Positions 8,523-17,365 of a stretch of 41,095 nucleotides of DNA are shown in pieces. Every line of letters starts with the position of its first letter. The stretch's first letter is position 1. Both the position numbers and the translations under genes were made by a program. This stretch comes from Bacteroidales bacterium. GTDB lineage: Bacteria; Bacteroidota; Bacteroidia; Bacteroidales; Marinilabiliaceae. The stretch is taken from the NCBI GenBank assembly GCA_017417385.1, contig JAFPZF010000001.1:1-41095 (forward strand), in the 5' to 3' direction. The notes under the pieces were generated by a model that was not told the DNA's origin, did not search any database, and worked only from the letters and a program-made list of their open reading frames with translations.

Positions 8523-10391
8523 ATGAGAAACGCATGGAGATTGCTGAAGCCGCTGTTATTCTTTCTGCTGCTCACATTAGCATTCTGGATAGGATTGTTC
8601 TTTGTCGAGCGCGTAGTCTTCGTCGGGATAAATTCGATAAAGGCCGTAGACGTCCCGATGGAGGAACTCGGGAAGGCGTGTCTGCATGGAGTAGTCTTCG
8701 ACCTGAGCATTTGGGGATATATCTCGCTGATAGTCTGTGCAATCTATGGGTTAGTAGTATGGGCTTGTCAGCCTCGGCCCGTGATAATCGGCGTAGGAGC
8801 CTTCACCTCGTTGGTAGGGGCCCTGGTAGCATTCCTGTTGCCGGCCAATGCGATAACATACGGGGCGTGGGGGCATCATGTCGATGCAGGCTCGCTGCTG
8901 ATGGTCGTAGACACGCCACAGTTGATGCTGGCGTCGATGGAGACGTGGGCCGAGATAGTGTATGTCGTGCTGTGTGGACTGATGGCGTTGACGGCAGTCT
9001 TGACAGTCGTGAAGTTGTCGAGAAGGTCGTTGGTCTTGAGTGGAGAGATACCTGAGCCAAAGACCATGACGTGGAAAGAGAAGGGCGTCGTTAGCCTCAC
9101 GGCGTTAGTCTTAGGCGGGTTGATGGTGTTGCCTATCAGAGGTGGTACGGGTATAGCGCCGTTGAACACAGGCAGGGCGTTTTTCAGCCAGCATATATTT
9201 GCCAACCATACGGCCATCAACCCATTGTGGAACTTCGCATACTCCTTGAAGCGAGTGAAGGCGACGGAAGCGAGATATGACTTCATGGAAGACGCGAAGA
9301 TGGAGAGAGTCTTCGGCTCACTCAGGAACAAGAATAGCGAGAGGCCAGACATCTTCAGTGTCGAGCGACCTAATGTCGTCGTGATACTCATGGAGAGCTT
9401 CTCGGCGCATGGCATCAGTTATCTTGGGGGAGTGAATGCGACGCCGAACATCGACTCCTTACGGCATGAGGGCGTCTACTTCAACAATTTCTTTGCGTCG
9501 GCAGACAGGAGTGGGAAGGGACTCGTCGCGGTCATGTGCGGACATCCGAGCCTCCCGAACCTCAGGATAATCCAGTATCCGCAGAAGACACAGAACTTGC
9601 CGTTCATTGCGAGGAAGTTGAGGGAGGCGGGCTATGCAAGTCAGACGTTCCTATATGGCGGAGACCTCAACTTCAACAATTTCAATTCGCTCGTCAACAT
9701 GGCAGGCTTTGACAACGTCGTGACAGAGAACGACTTCAGTGACGAGGAGATGGGCGACAAGTGGGGGGCGCACGACGAATATACATTTAGGAGACTGCTC
9801 GACATAATAGACAAGCAGCATGAGCCGTTCTTCGACTTTTACTTCACGTTGAGCAGTCATGAGCCTTATACAGTCCCGATGGAGACAGTTCTGGAGGACA
9901 AGTATCTCAACTCCATGATGTACACCGACAAGTGCCTCGGCGAGTTCATGAGGGCTGCGAGAGAGAAGGAGTGGTTTGACAGGACAGTCTTCGTGCTGGT
10001 GGCCGATCATGGGCATGGAGGGCCGGAGAACGTCGGAGTCACCGACAGGAGGAAGTTCAACATACCGTTGTTGCTGACAGGAGGTGCTGTCGTGCCAAAG
10101 GACAGCCTCGTGAGCACATACGGGAGTCAGACCGACATAGCGGCGACGTTGCTCAGTCAGCTCGGCATAGAGGCGGGCGATTTCGTGTTCAGCAGAGATT
10201 TGTTGGCGAAGGATGCGCAGCAGTTTGCGTTCTTCGACTTCAGTGACGGATATGGATGGGTGACGCCGAAGAACTATCAGGTGTATGACAACGAGGCTGG
10301 GAGATTCGTCAGGAATGACGACGCGAGAGAAGACACGATAAGCGGGAAGGCATATCTGCAGAAGGTGGCAGCAGACTTCAGAACAAGATGA
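8523..10391 (+). CDS. LTA synthase-like phosphotransferase/sulfatase-fold membrane protein
   Basis: A 622-residue inner-membrane protein. Five hydrophobic helices occupy about 1-225, and a periplasmic alkaline-phosphatase-superfamily domain runs from about 280 to 600. Metal-binding and catalytic landmarks are NVVVILMESFSAHG (about 285), the nucleophile region SADRSGKGLVAVMCGHPSLP (Ser near 328, where many relatives have Thr) and VADHGHGGPEN (about 494). LtaS-type enzymes transfer phosphoglycerol; Bacteroidetes lack lipoteichoic acid, so the acceptor here is probably another envelope lipid or glycan. The gene starts 12 bp after porQ, and its stop overlaps the U32 start (ATGA). Confidence 0.88.
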   Translation: MRNAWRLLKPLLFFLLLTLAFWIGLFFVERVVFVGINSIKAVDVPMEELGKACLHGVVFDLSIWGYISLIVCAIYGLVVWACQPRPVIIGVGAFTSLVGALVAFLLPANAITYGAWGHHVDAGSLLMVVDTPQLMLASMETWAEIVYVVLCGLMALTAVLTVVKLSRRSLVLSGEIPEPKTMTWKEKGVVSLTALVLGGLMVLPIRGGTGIAPLNTGRAFFSQHIFANHTAINPLWNFAYSLKRVKATEARYDFMEDAKMERVFGSLRNKNSERPDIFSVERPNVVVILMESFSAHGISYLGGVNATPNIDSLRHEGVYFNNFFASADRSGKGLVAVMCGHPSLPNLRIIQYPQKTQNLPFIARKLREAGYASQTFLYGGDLNFNNFNSLVNMAGFDNVVTENDFSDEEMGDKWGAHDEYTFRRLLDIIDKQHEPFFDFYFTLSSHEPYTVPMETVLEDKYLNSMMYTDKCLGEFMRAAREKEWFDRTVFVLVADHGHGGPENVGVTDRRKFNIPLLLTGGAVVPKDSLVSTYGSQTDIAATLLSQLGIEAGDFVFSRDLLAKDAQQFAFFDFSDGYGWVTPKNYQVYDNEAGRFVRNDDAREDTISGKAYLQKVAADFRTR

Positions 10392-11656
10392 CAGAAGGAA
10401 AGATGAGAAGAGAAGACATAGAGATAATGGCGCCAGTAGGCTCGTTCGAGTCGTTGATGGCCGCGATACAGGGAGGAGCAAACTCTGTATATTTTGGCGT
10501 AGAGAAGATGAACATGAGGTCGAGGAGCAGTGCGAACTTCACACTGGCCGACCTCAGGAAGATAGTCTCGATAGCGAAGGAGAACGGGCTCAAGACATAC
10601 CTGACAGTCAATACCGTCATCTATGACGAGGAGCTGGAGCTGATGAGGCAGATAATAGATGCGGCGAAGGAGAGTGAGGTGACGGCAATCATAGCGAGTG
10701 ACATGGCGGCGATAGAGTATGCGCGGAGCATAGGAGTCGAAGTCCACATCTCGACGCAGTGCAACGTCAGCAACACAGAGGCCGTCAGGTACTACAGTAA
10801 GTATGCAGATGTCGTCGTGTTGGCGAGGGAGCTGAACATGGGGCAGGTGAAGGCTATCAGCGCCAACATAGAGAGGGAGAAGATATGCGGTCCGAGTGGG
10901 GAGCTCGTGAGGATAGAGATGTTCGCACATGGAGCGTTGTGCATGGCGGTGAGCGGGAAGTGCTACCTGAGCCTTGACAACCTGGGGGCATCTGCCAACA
11001 GGGGGGCGTGTCTGCAGGTGTGCAGGAGAAAGTATACAGTGAGGGACACCGAGAGCGACATAGAGCTCGAAGTCGATGGGAAGTACATCATGTCTCCGAA
11101 GGACCTGAAGACCATACGGTTCATAGACAAGATGATAGATGCCGGGGTGAGAGTCCTCAAGATAGAGGGCAGGGCACGGTCGGCAGACTACGTGAAGACA
11201 GTCTGTGAATGCTATGACCAGGCTATACGGGCGATAGTCGATGGGACGTTTGAGACGGCAGACAAGGACAAGTGGGACGAGAGGTTGCAGACAGTATTCA
11301 ACAGAGGTTTCTGGGACGGGTATTACCTCGGGCAGAAGATGGGCGAGTGGAATGACGACCACGGCAGCAAGGCGACAGTCAAGAAAGTGTATACCGCGAA
11401 GGTGACGAACTACTTCAAGAAGATAGGCGTCGCGGAGATGCTCGTAGAGACGGGAGACCTGAAGGAAGGCGACGACATAGTCGTCATGGGTCCGACGACA
11501 GGGGTTGTCGAGATGAAGGTCCAGGACATGCGAAAGGACGACGGCAAGCCAGTCGTGGAGGCGTCGAAGGGAAGCGTCATATCCATGAAGACAGCGGCGC
11601 TGAGGACCGGGGACAAGGTGTATAAGATGGTCGACTCGAGACTCGTCAACGACTAA
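10388..11656 (+). CDS. peptidase U32 family protein
   Basis: A 422-residue cytoplasmic protein. The N-terminal TIM-barrel start is EIMAPVGSFESLMAAIQGGANSVYFG. The PROSITE-type U32 signature is present at about 177-195: EMFAHGALCMAVSGKCYLS, followed by NRGACLQVCRRKY with the conserved cysteines. Relatives such as TrhP/YegQ and RlhA act in hydroxylation of tRNA uridine 34 or 23S rRNA C2501 using prephenate, rather than as proteases; which branch applies here is not certain. Residues 340-422 form the small C-terminal beta-barrel. The start overlaps the previous stop by four bases (ATGA), implying translational coupling. A second ATG at 10403 is possible. Confidence 0.9.
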   Translation: MTEGKMRREDIEIMAPVGSFESLMAAIQGGANSVYFGVEKMNMRSRSSANFTLADLRKIVSIAKENGLKTYLTVNTVIYDEELELMRQIIDAAKESEVTAIIASDMAAIEYARSIGVEVHISTQCNVSNTEAVRYYSKYADVVVLARELNMGQVKAISANIEREKICGPSGELVRIEMFAHGALCMAVSGKCYLSLDNLGASANRGACLQVCRRKYTVRDTESDIELEVDGKYIMSPKDLKTIRFIDKMIDAGVRVLKIEGRARSADYVKTVCECYDQAIRAIVDGTFETADKDKWDERLQTVFNRGFWDGYYLGQKMGEWNDDHGSKATVKKVYTAKVTNYFKKIGVAEMLVETGDLKEGDDIVVMGPTTGVVEMKVQDMRKDDGKPVVEASKGSVISMKTAALRTGDKVYKMVDSRLVND

Positions 11657-11722
11657 GAGCGGACAAGGGAAGAAGAATACCAGTAGAGTTTGCGTCGAGT
11701 ACAACCCATAACATTCCAATAG

Positions 11723-12190
11723 ATGAGACCACCTGCAAATAAGAGTATAGTCGTAAGTGTCTTATGTAGCGTCATGCTCTTATTTTCATGTAGTAGGCAA
11801 AAGTATCAGATGGATGATTTTGTCGGAGTGTACTATTATAAGTATTTGCACAAGAGGCATGGTATCCTCAACTATTTAATACTCAAAAGAGACAGCACGT
11901 ATGCACTCGTTTATACAGACGCCAGTGGAAAGTTTATAAATACGGGCAAGTGGGATTACAAAGAGCCCAAAGATTGGAAACCAAGACTTTGTTTTAGCGA
12001 TTGGAAAATGTTCGGTAAAGCGAAGGATGTATATGATTTACGCGCTCGGGATGTGATACTTTATTACGACACACCATATTGTATAGAGTTCAATCCAGAC
12101 ACTGATGTTGATTTTTGGCGTGTTGACAGCGTAGAGGCTGCAAGATTAGGAATAAAAGAAGAGAATGTGATATGGGCAGTCACACAATAG
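11723..12190 (+). CDS. small lipoprotein of unknown function, atypical codon use
   Basis: A 155-residue protein with a lipoprotein signal peptide (SVLCSVMLLFSC, cysteine near residue 23). No family is recognised. The mature part alternates short beta-like segments (ILNYLILKRDSTYALVYTD, FINTGKWDY, DVILYYDTPYCIEF), a layout seen in small lipocalin-like Bacteroidetes lipoproteins, but that is only a resemblance. Its codons (TTA, TTT, ACA, AAA, GAT, TAT) are much richer in A/T than the flanking genes, which suggests recent arrival or relaxed adaptation. A near -7 site with a three-base spacer (TAGAGTTTG, 11684-11692) lies 31 bp upstream. The 197 bp after it holds no recognised feature. Confidence 0.65.
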   Translation: MRPPANKSIVVSVLCSVMLLFSCSRQKYQMDDFVGVYYYKYLHKRHGILNYLILKRDSTYALVYTDASGKFINTGKWDYKEPKDWKPRLCFSDWKMFGKAKDVYDLRARDVILYYDTPYCIEFNPDTDVDFWRVDSVEAARLGIKEENVIWAVTQ

Positions 12191-12387
12191 ATTTGGTTAT
12201 TATTCGTGACAGAGTCGAAGTTGAGGGAGCATAGCCATATATTGAATAAAGTTCTTGAATAGAGACGAGGAACGACTCTGACGGAGACGACTACGCATAC
12301 ATCCTCTCTTTCGTCAATGGTCGAATGGAGTCGAGAAGAGAGTCGAGGCTCAGGTGGAGCCGTAGTCTGATGAGACTAGGCTAGAGG

Positions 12388-14325
12388 CTAAGAGACAGGC
12401 TCGACGCCAGAAGTCCATTCGGAGGAGTAGAAAGATTCGAGCTGCCTATTGAAGTCGAGGCGTGAGAGCAGACACCACTGCTTAGCGGAGTCCGTAATGT
12501 CCTCGTAGTGAATAGACACCTTACGCTTGCGGAGGAAGAAGATAGCGCCGGAGAAGATCAGGAGGGCGCTTTTGCCGAGGAGAGGCAGGATAGGAGGCGT
12601 CTTCTTCTTGCCGTATCGACTCCATTGACTACCCCAGAGCCCCGTTATGCGAATAGCAATGATACGAGTCTGAGAAGGGGCGGCGGAGCAAGCCTCGTAG
12701 GCCAGTTGGCGGTTGCCAATAGATTCGCTGCCGTCAGTCGTGATATGACCTGAGGGGTAGAAGAGAATGTTAGCATTGTTCTCAAGATTGTCGGCGATAA
12801 TACCTTGAAGATTCATCACCTGCGATGCGCCACGGCGGCTCTTGCGGAGGTCTGGTACGGGAATGGCGCAGAAGAGACCGAGTACACGACCAATGACAGG
12901 GAGACGGAAGTAGGCGTCGTCGCAGAGCGGTTGAGCCTTGACATCGTTGAGGAGGGCGAAGAGCATCAGAGGGTCGAGGACGGCGCGGTGAGTCGGGAGG
13001 AGGAGGATGTTGCCGTCGTGGGCGTGGAGACACTCGCGACCAGTCTCAGTCATAGAGTAGTGAGTCCGCATGAAGATGAGGCCGACCTGGCTGACGGCGC
13101 TACGGTAGGAGAAGATAAAGAGCAGGGAGGTCAGGACAAGCACGATACCGACGAAGAGGAAGACCGAGCTGGCGGGGAAGAAGAAAGTCAGGGCGATATT
13201 AGTGGCCGAAGCGAGGAAGATGTAGATGAAAGAAACCTGATTGAAATGTGCGAGGATAGTGCTCAGATGCTCGGAGTCAGTCTGCTTCTGAATCTCAGCG
13301 TCGAGAGGAATCTTGAAAATGCCACCAACGAGGGAGACGAGGAAGATAAGGACAGAGAAGACGTAGAGGTGGTCGGAGAATATGAAAGTGAGTATGAGGA
13401 GGATAGACATGAAGATGCCGACGAGAGGGGAGAAGCCGACCATGTTAAGACGGCGGTCGATAGAGCCACCGATGACGCAGCCGACAGATATGCCGATAGC
13501 CATGAGGGAGAGGAGAATGCCAGTCTGGAGAGGAGAGAGGCCGAGAGCGTCCTTGCAGTGGAGGACGATGACAGCCTGGAGGGAGGCGGAGAGCCACCAG
13601 AAGACAGAGAGGTAGTGGATGACAGGCTGGAGAAGGTGGTAGTGCCGAATGATAGAGCGGGTCTCGGAGCGGGAGAGAGGTTTCTCACGGGCATCTGAGC
13701 GGGGACTACGGAGAAGGAGAGAGGCGAGGAAGCCGAAGGTGGCGAGGAGGAACAGAGCGGAGTATCGAGCGGCAGGAGTCGCAATGCTGTCGAGGAAGGA
13801 AGTCGCAGAGGAAAGAGAGTCTGGGACGTCCGTTGCAACATCGGCCGTCGAGGAGCCTGCGAGGACAGAAGCGAGGACCGAGCCGAGAAGCATCCCGAAG
13901 AAAGACACAGCCTCCATGCCGCCCATGCCATTCGGAATGTCGTCAGGGTCTATGTCCTTGATAAGACCATATTTAGAAGGAGAGAAGAGGGCGCTCTGAA
14001 GCCCCATCAGAAGAACCGAGAGGATAGCGATGTAGACAGATTGAAGGACGAAGCCGAGGACTGCGACCGCCATGATAAAGAGTTCTGCAGCCTTGGCAGT
14101 CCTGATGATAGGAATCTTGCCGAAGCGCGAGGGGAGACGGCCGGCGAGGGGCGAGAAGATGAGGTAGGGGAGGACCAGTATGCCCATCGTCGCATTGACG
14201 ACGACAGAGTGATATTCAGCGGCGACCCAAGTGACGGCAATGTAGCAAACGAGCATTTTGAGGAGGTTGTCGTTCATCACACCCCAGAAGTTGGTGTTGT
14301 ATAGCGGTAAGAATTTCTTTTCCAT
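12388..14325 (-). CDS. LplT/Aas-like MFS transporter-acyltransferase fusion
   Basis: A 645-residue membrane protein with two modules. Residues 1-415 are an MFS permease like the lysophospholipid flippase LplT (start FLPLYNTNFWGVMNDNLLKM). Residues 420-630 are a PlsC-type acyltransferase. The catalytic HX4D motif is THRAVLDP (His about 443) and a later substrate-binding motif is FYPSGHITTDG (about 520). Such fusions import lysophospholipids and re-acylate them in the inner membrane. The third module of full Aas proteins, an AMP-dependent acyl-ACP ligase, is absent and no separate copy is next to it. Its own promoter (14348-14355) sits just after the terminator of the GH43 gene. Confidence 0.87.
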   Translation of the reverse strand: MEKKFLPLYNTNFWGVMNDNLLKMLVCYIAVTWVAAEYHSVVVNATMGILVLPYLIFSPLAGRLPSRFGKIPIIRTAKAAELFIMAVAVLGFVLQSVYIAILSVLLMGLQSALFSPSKYGLIKDIDPDDIPNGMGGMEAVSFFGMLLGSVLASVLAGSSTADVATDVPDSLSSATSFLDSIATPAARYSALFLLATFGFLASLLLRSPRSDAREKPLSRSETRSIIRHYHLLQPVIHYLSVFWWLSASLQAVIVLHCKDALGLSPLQTGILLSLMAIGISVGCVIGGSIDRRLNMVGFSPLVGIFMSILLILTFIFSDHLYVFSVLIFLVSLVGGIFKIPLDAEIQKQTDSEHLSTILAHFNQVSFIYIFLASATNIALTFFFPASSVFLFVGIVLVLTSLLFIFSYRSAVSQVGLIFMRTHYSMTETGRECLHAHDGNILLLPTHRAVLDPLMLFALLNDVKAQPLCDDAYFRLPVIGRVLGLFCAIPVPDLRKSRRGASQVMNLQGIIADNLENNANILFYPSGHITTDGSESIGNRQLAYEACSAAPSQTRIIAIRITGLWGSQWSRYGKKKTPPILPLLGKSALLIFSGAIFFLRKRKVSIHYEDITDSAKQWCLLSRLDFNRQLESFYSSEWTSGVEPVS

Positions 14326-14347
14326 TCTGCACTGTTAATAGCATAGG

Positions 14348-14355
14348 CAAAAGTA
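14348..14355 (-). promoter_or_regulatory. -7 box TACTTTTG for acyltransferase fusion
   Basis: On the - strand TACTTTTG lies 23 bp before the ATG at 14325. It is placed just downstream of the T-run of the GH43 terminator. Confidence 0.65.
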
Positions 14356-14357
14356 TG

Positions 14358-14402
14358 AAAAAAAGCTAAGAGACGCAACGGTTGTATATCCGTTGCGTCT
14401 CT
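14358..14402 (-). terminator. strong intrinsic terminator after GH43 gene
   Basis: A perfect 13-bp stem, AGAGACGCAACGG with CCGTTGCGTCTCT (14369-14381 and 14390-14402), encloses an 8-base loop. On the - strand it is followed by TAGC and a run of seven T residues. It closes the GH43 unit read from the right. Confidence 0.85.
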
Positions 14403-14428
14403 CAGACGTATGAAACGATTAGAAATGA

Positions 14429-17113
14429 CTATTTCACGAGCACCTTGGTGGAAGCGCCGTCGGTGACGACGATGTAGAGACCAGGGCGACCGACAGAGAT
14501 GACACCTGGGCGACCGTGGTAGATAGTCTGGCCCGAGAGCGAGAGCACCGTCACGTTTTTAGCAGACGAGACAGAGATCAGTCCTTCGCCGAGAGTAGTC
14601 AGTTCAACATTCTGCCTATCGATAGGGCGAAGCGCGTTTGTCTGAGAGAAGCCGACAGCTGTGCCGATGATGACGTCGTCGACAGAGCGGAGGAAGGTGA
14701 GTTGCTTTTTCTTGTAGTAGTTGATGACACTCTTGACGACAGAGGCGGGAGTTGCGGTAGAGCCGGACCCGTGCCAGCTTGGAGTCAAGTCCGCGCCGAA
14801 GGTTAGCATAAGTTTACCGTCGCGATAGTACTCGATAGTGCCATCAGGGTTGAATGAGACAGTCACGAAGTAGCTGCCGTTGAGGAAGAGCTGCCAGTTC
14901 TCCTTCTTCTCGGTCGACATAGCGGCAGTAGCAGCAGCCGAGTTCGTCGCCTTAGCCTCGTAGAAGTCGTTGTTGAGGTAGTGGAGGACGGAGAGGTACA
15001 TGATGTAGTTGCCGTCCGTAGATTGAGCGACCTTGTCCCAGTCGGAAGAGAGGCCATTGACACTGAAGGAGATAGAGAGTCCCGTATCCTCGTTGATGTC
15101 GGCACTTGGTGTAGCAGTCTTAATCTCGTCGCACGAAGCGAGACGGCTCTTGATGTTACTGTCGTCAAGGCCATTTGGGAGAGGTAAAGAGCCTGCCACG
15201 GTGACCCGGACAGACTTAGAGTAGGAGTAGTCTCCGCAGGAGACAGTCTCCGTCAGGGTGGTGAGCGTCTTCTCGCTAACAGGCTTGACGAGGCCATCGT
15301 TGTTGATAATATTCGTATCGGATGGCGTCCAGACATACTCGGCGCCATAGATTCCTTTAGCTTTCATTTTGAGAGTAGTTCCAGAGAAGACAGAAGACTT
15401 AAAAGATAGAGCTTTCTTCTTGACGTTGATAGCAACAGTCTGGTTGTCAGGGTAAACCTGGCCAGGAGCTAATTGCTTGTAGCCCCAAGCGCAGATGTCA
15501 GTATTGCTCGTGCCGGAGAAGCAGAGAGCCTTCGTGTTAGTCTCCTCGATGTATTGCTCGATGATGACGCCGTGGTAGGTGACGCCGGAGACAGTGAAGG
15601 AGATGTGCATACCATCTTCGTCGAGAGTCCACGTGCCGGACTTAGCGCCGGTGATAGTGCCGTCGGCGTTGAGAGTCACCACCTCGTCGGTGACGCAACT
15701 CAGTTTCGCGTAATCAGTGCCGGTGCCATGGAGCATGAGACCATAGGAGCCCGGGATGGCCGACTCTTCGATTTTAGCGAGCGACTCGCCACGATACTCC
15801 ATAGGAGCGGCGACGAGGGCGCCAGTCTTAGCCTGGAAGAGCTGGTGGACGCGGACCTGATGTTCTTCAGTACCTTGGTCGAAGCGTGTATGATAGACAA
15901 GGAAGGCCTTGCCGTCGGTGTCGACGATAGCCGAGTTGTGACCCTGTGCGCAGAAGCCTTTGTCCATGAAGGACCAGCGGTAGTAGGACATCAGGCGGGT
16001 GCCGACACGGCCGTTGATAGTACCCGGGCAGTCAGCGTTGTTGATCTGGCTGCTGTTGGCTGTCCCGCTTGAGAGGTAGCGAGCGTCCTGGCCAGACATG
16101 TCGAGGTAGGGACCCGTGACAGACTTGGAGCTGAAGACGCGCATGTTGTAGCCACCCTTAGCATCAAGGCCGCCGTTGGTGACGAAGAGGTAGTAGCGGT
16201 CGCCGATATACTGAATATAGGAAGCCTCGCCAGAGACGTGGCATCCGCCAGCGATCTTGATACCCATGTAGGCGTCGGACTTAGCCATCTCTGCAGTTCC
16301 GTTGTCAGTCGCGTAAGTATAGTTCTTGTCGCGGAGACCAGTGGCAGGGTCGAGGCGGAGCATGTAGAGGCCGCCGAACCAAGAGCCGTATGTCAGCCAG
16401 AGGTTGCCGTCCTCGTCGTAGAATGAGCAGGCGTCGATACAGTTCTGTCCGTAGGTCTGGTTGCCGTTGCGGTTAAGAGTGTAGCGAGATGGGAGAGAAG
16501 AGACATTGAGGACATCAGGCATATCCGTCTTAGTCCAAGTGGAAGCTGTGAAGCCCGAGTAGACGACAGCGCCGACGCGAGTCCAGTCTCCGACGAGGTT
16601 GTCGGAAGTCAGGAGGACGATTTGGCTGAACCATTTATCGCCGTTGATACTCATGTACATGCACCACTTCTTCATTGCCTTGTTCCAGACGACATCGGGG
16701 GCCCACATGTTTCCGTCGACAGTATAGCTGCCACCACCGAGCTTAGACCATTCCGCATCTGGGGCGAAGATAGTCCTGTAATTCGATTGAGAGGAGAGAT
16801 TGTTGGTGAAGGCGCGCCAGTTCTGCATGTCGTAGGTCTTGTACCAAGCGCGGTGAGAGCCGAAGATGCAGTAGATCTTCTTGGATCCTTCGGTCTCCTC
16901 GCCACGGACGATGCCGTCGGTGCCCTCGTAGCCGATGATGACAGAGGGGTCGTGGCAAGTGGCGCGTGTAGGGACAGCGCCGGAGCGTGTGGCGTTGTAG
17001 AGTTCGTTGATCTGTTGGTCGGTCAGGACCGTCTCGGCCGTTGCCGTCGCAGCAATAAGCAATGCAGAAAGAGAGCTTAGAGCCGACTTCAAAATGTGGT
17101 TAGTGTTTAGCAT
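14429..17113 (-). CDS. secreted GH43 arabinanase-like enzyme with T9SS sorting tail
   Basis: An 894-residue exported glycoside hydrolase. The signal peptide is best from the ATG at 17113 (MLNTNHILKSALSSLSALLI...ATA). The five-bladed GH43 propeller spans about 40-420, with catalytic residues in HDPS (Asp about 55), NCIDACSFYDEDGN (Asp about 227) and GGCHVSGEAS (Glu about 296). It is followed by an arabinanase C-terminal beta-sandwich (about 430-545), an Ig-like module (about 550-640) and a LamG-like module (about 650-825). The last 70 residues (VTVLSLSGQTIYHGRPG...GLYIVV) look like a type IX sorting domain, consistent with porQ nearby. Likely substrate is arabinan or a related pectic side chain. 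It is transcribed alone, with a structured leader and strong terminator. Confidence 0.9.
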   Translation of the reverse strand: MLNTNHILKSALSSLSALLIAATATAETVLTDQQINELYNATRSGAVPTRATCHDPSVIIGYEGTDGIVRGEETEGSKKIYCIFGSHRAWYKTYDMQNWRAFTNNLSSQSNYRTIFAPDAEWSKLGGGSYTVDGNMWAPDVVWNKAMKKWCMYMSINGDKWFSQIVLLTSDNLVGDWTRVGAVVYSGFTASTWTKTDMPDVLNVSSLPSRYTLNRNGNQTYGQNCIDACSFYDEDGNLWLTYGSWFGGLYMLRLDPATGLRDKNYTYATDNGTAEMAKSDAYMGIKIAGGCHVSGEASYIQYIGDRYYLFVTNGGLDAKGGYNMRVFSSKSVTGPYLDMSGQDARYLSSGTANSSQINNADCPGTINGRVGTRLMSYYRWSFMDKGFCAQGHNSAIVDTDGKAFLVYHTRFDQGTEEHQVRVHQLFQAKTGALVAAPMEYRGESLAKIEESAIPGSYGLMLHGTGTDYAKLSCVTDEVVTLNADGTITGAKSGTWTLDEDGMHISFTVSGVTYHGVIIEQYIEETNTKALCFSGTSNTDICAWGYKQLAPGQVYPDNQTVAINVKKKALSFKSSVFSGTTLKMKAKGIYGAEYVWTPSDTNIINNDGLVKPVSEKTLTTLTETVSCGDYSYSKSVRVTVAGSLPLPNGLDDSNIKSRLASCDEIKTATPSADINEDTGLSISFSVNGLSSDWDKVAQSTDGNYIMYLSVLHYLNNDFYEAKATNSAAATAAMSTEKKENWQLFLNGSYFVTVSFNPDGTIEYYRDGKLMLTFGADLTPSWHGSGSTATPASVVKSVINYYKKKQLTFLRSVDDVIIGTAVGFSQTNALRPIDRQNVELTTLGEGLISVSSAKNVTVLSLSGQTIYHGRPGVISVGRPGLYIVVTDGASTKVLVK

Positions 17114-17120
17114 GTGCGAT

Positions 17121-17231
17121 AAGATTGTTTTTGAGGGGGCACAGTAACACAATCTTGCCTGTCTGACAGGGAAGTCAGATAGTGCAGAAGAGGGAATAAC
17201 GCAGATAACAACCCTCTTGGAGACGCACTAT
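17121..17231 (-). promoter_or_regulatory. hairpin-rich 5' leader of GH43 gene
   Basis: Three inverted repeats lie just upstream of the GH43 start: AAGATTGT/ACAATCTT (17121-17128 and 17149-17156), CCTG/CAGG (17158-17161 and 17167-17170), and a two-part stem ATAGTGC/GCACTAT (17179-17185 and 17225-17231) with AAGAGGG/CCCTCTT (17188-17194 and 17212-17218). The first ends 8 bases before the ATG and could mask initiation. Whether this is regulatory is inference. Confidence 0.4.
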
Positions 17232-17365
17232 GGAAGATGAGGGGTCGCAGAACACCCTCGAATTCAGTGCGAAGTTAACAAAAGAATGTGAGACTGCAAA
17301 ATATTGTAAAAAAATATGTAGTAACCACACCTTTTTACGATATTCAGTAATGAAAAGTTAAGATG

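Noticed and set aside
10277-11719. 480-codon open frame on the - strand
   Set aside because: Antisense to the U32 gene; His/Leu/Arg-rich, low-complexity translation without domains. A product of codon bias.
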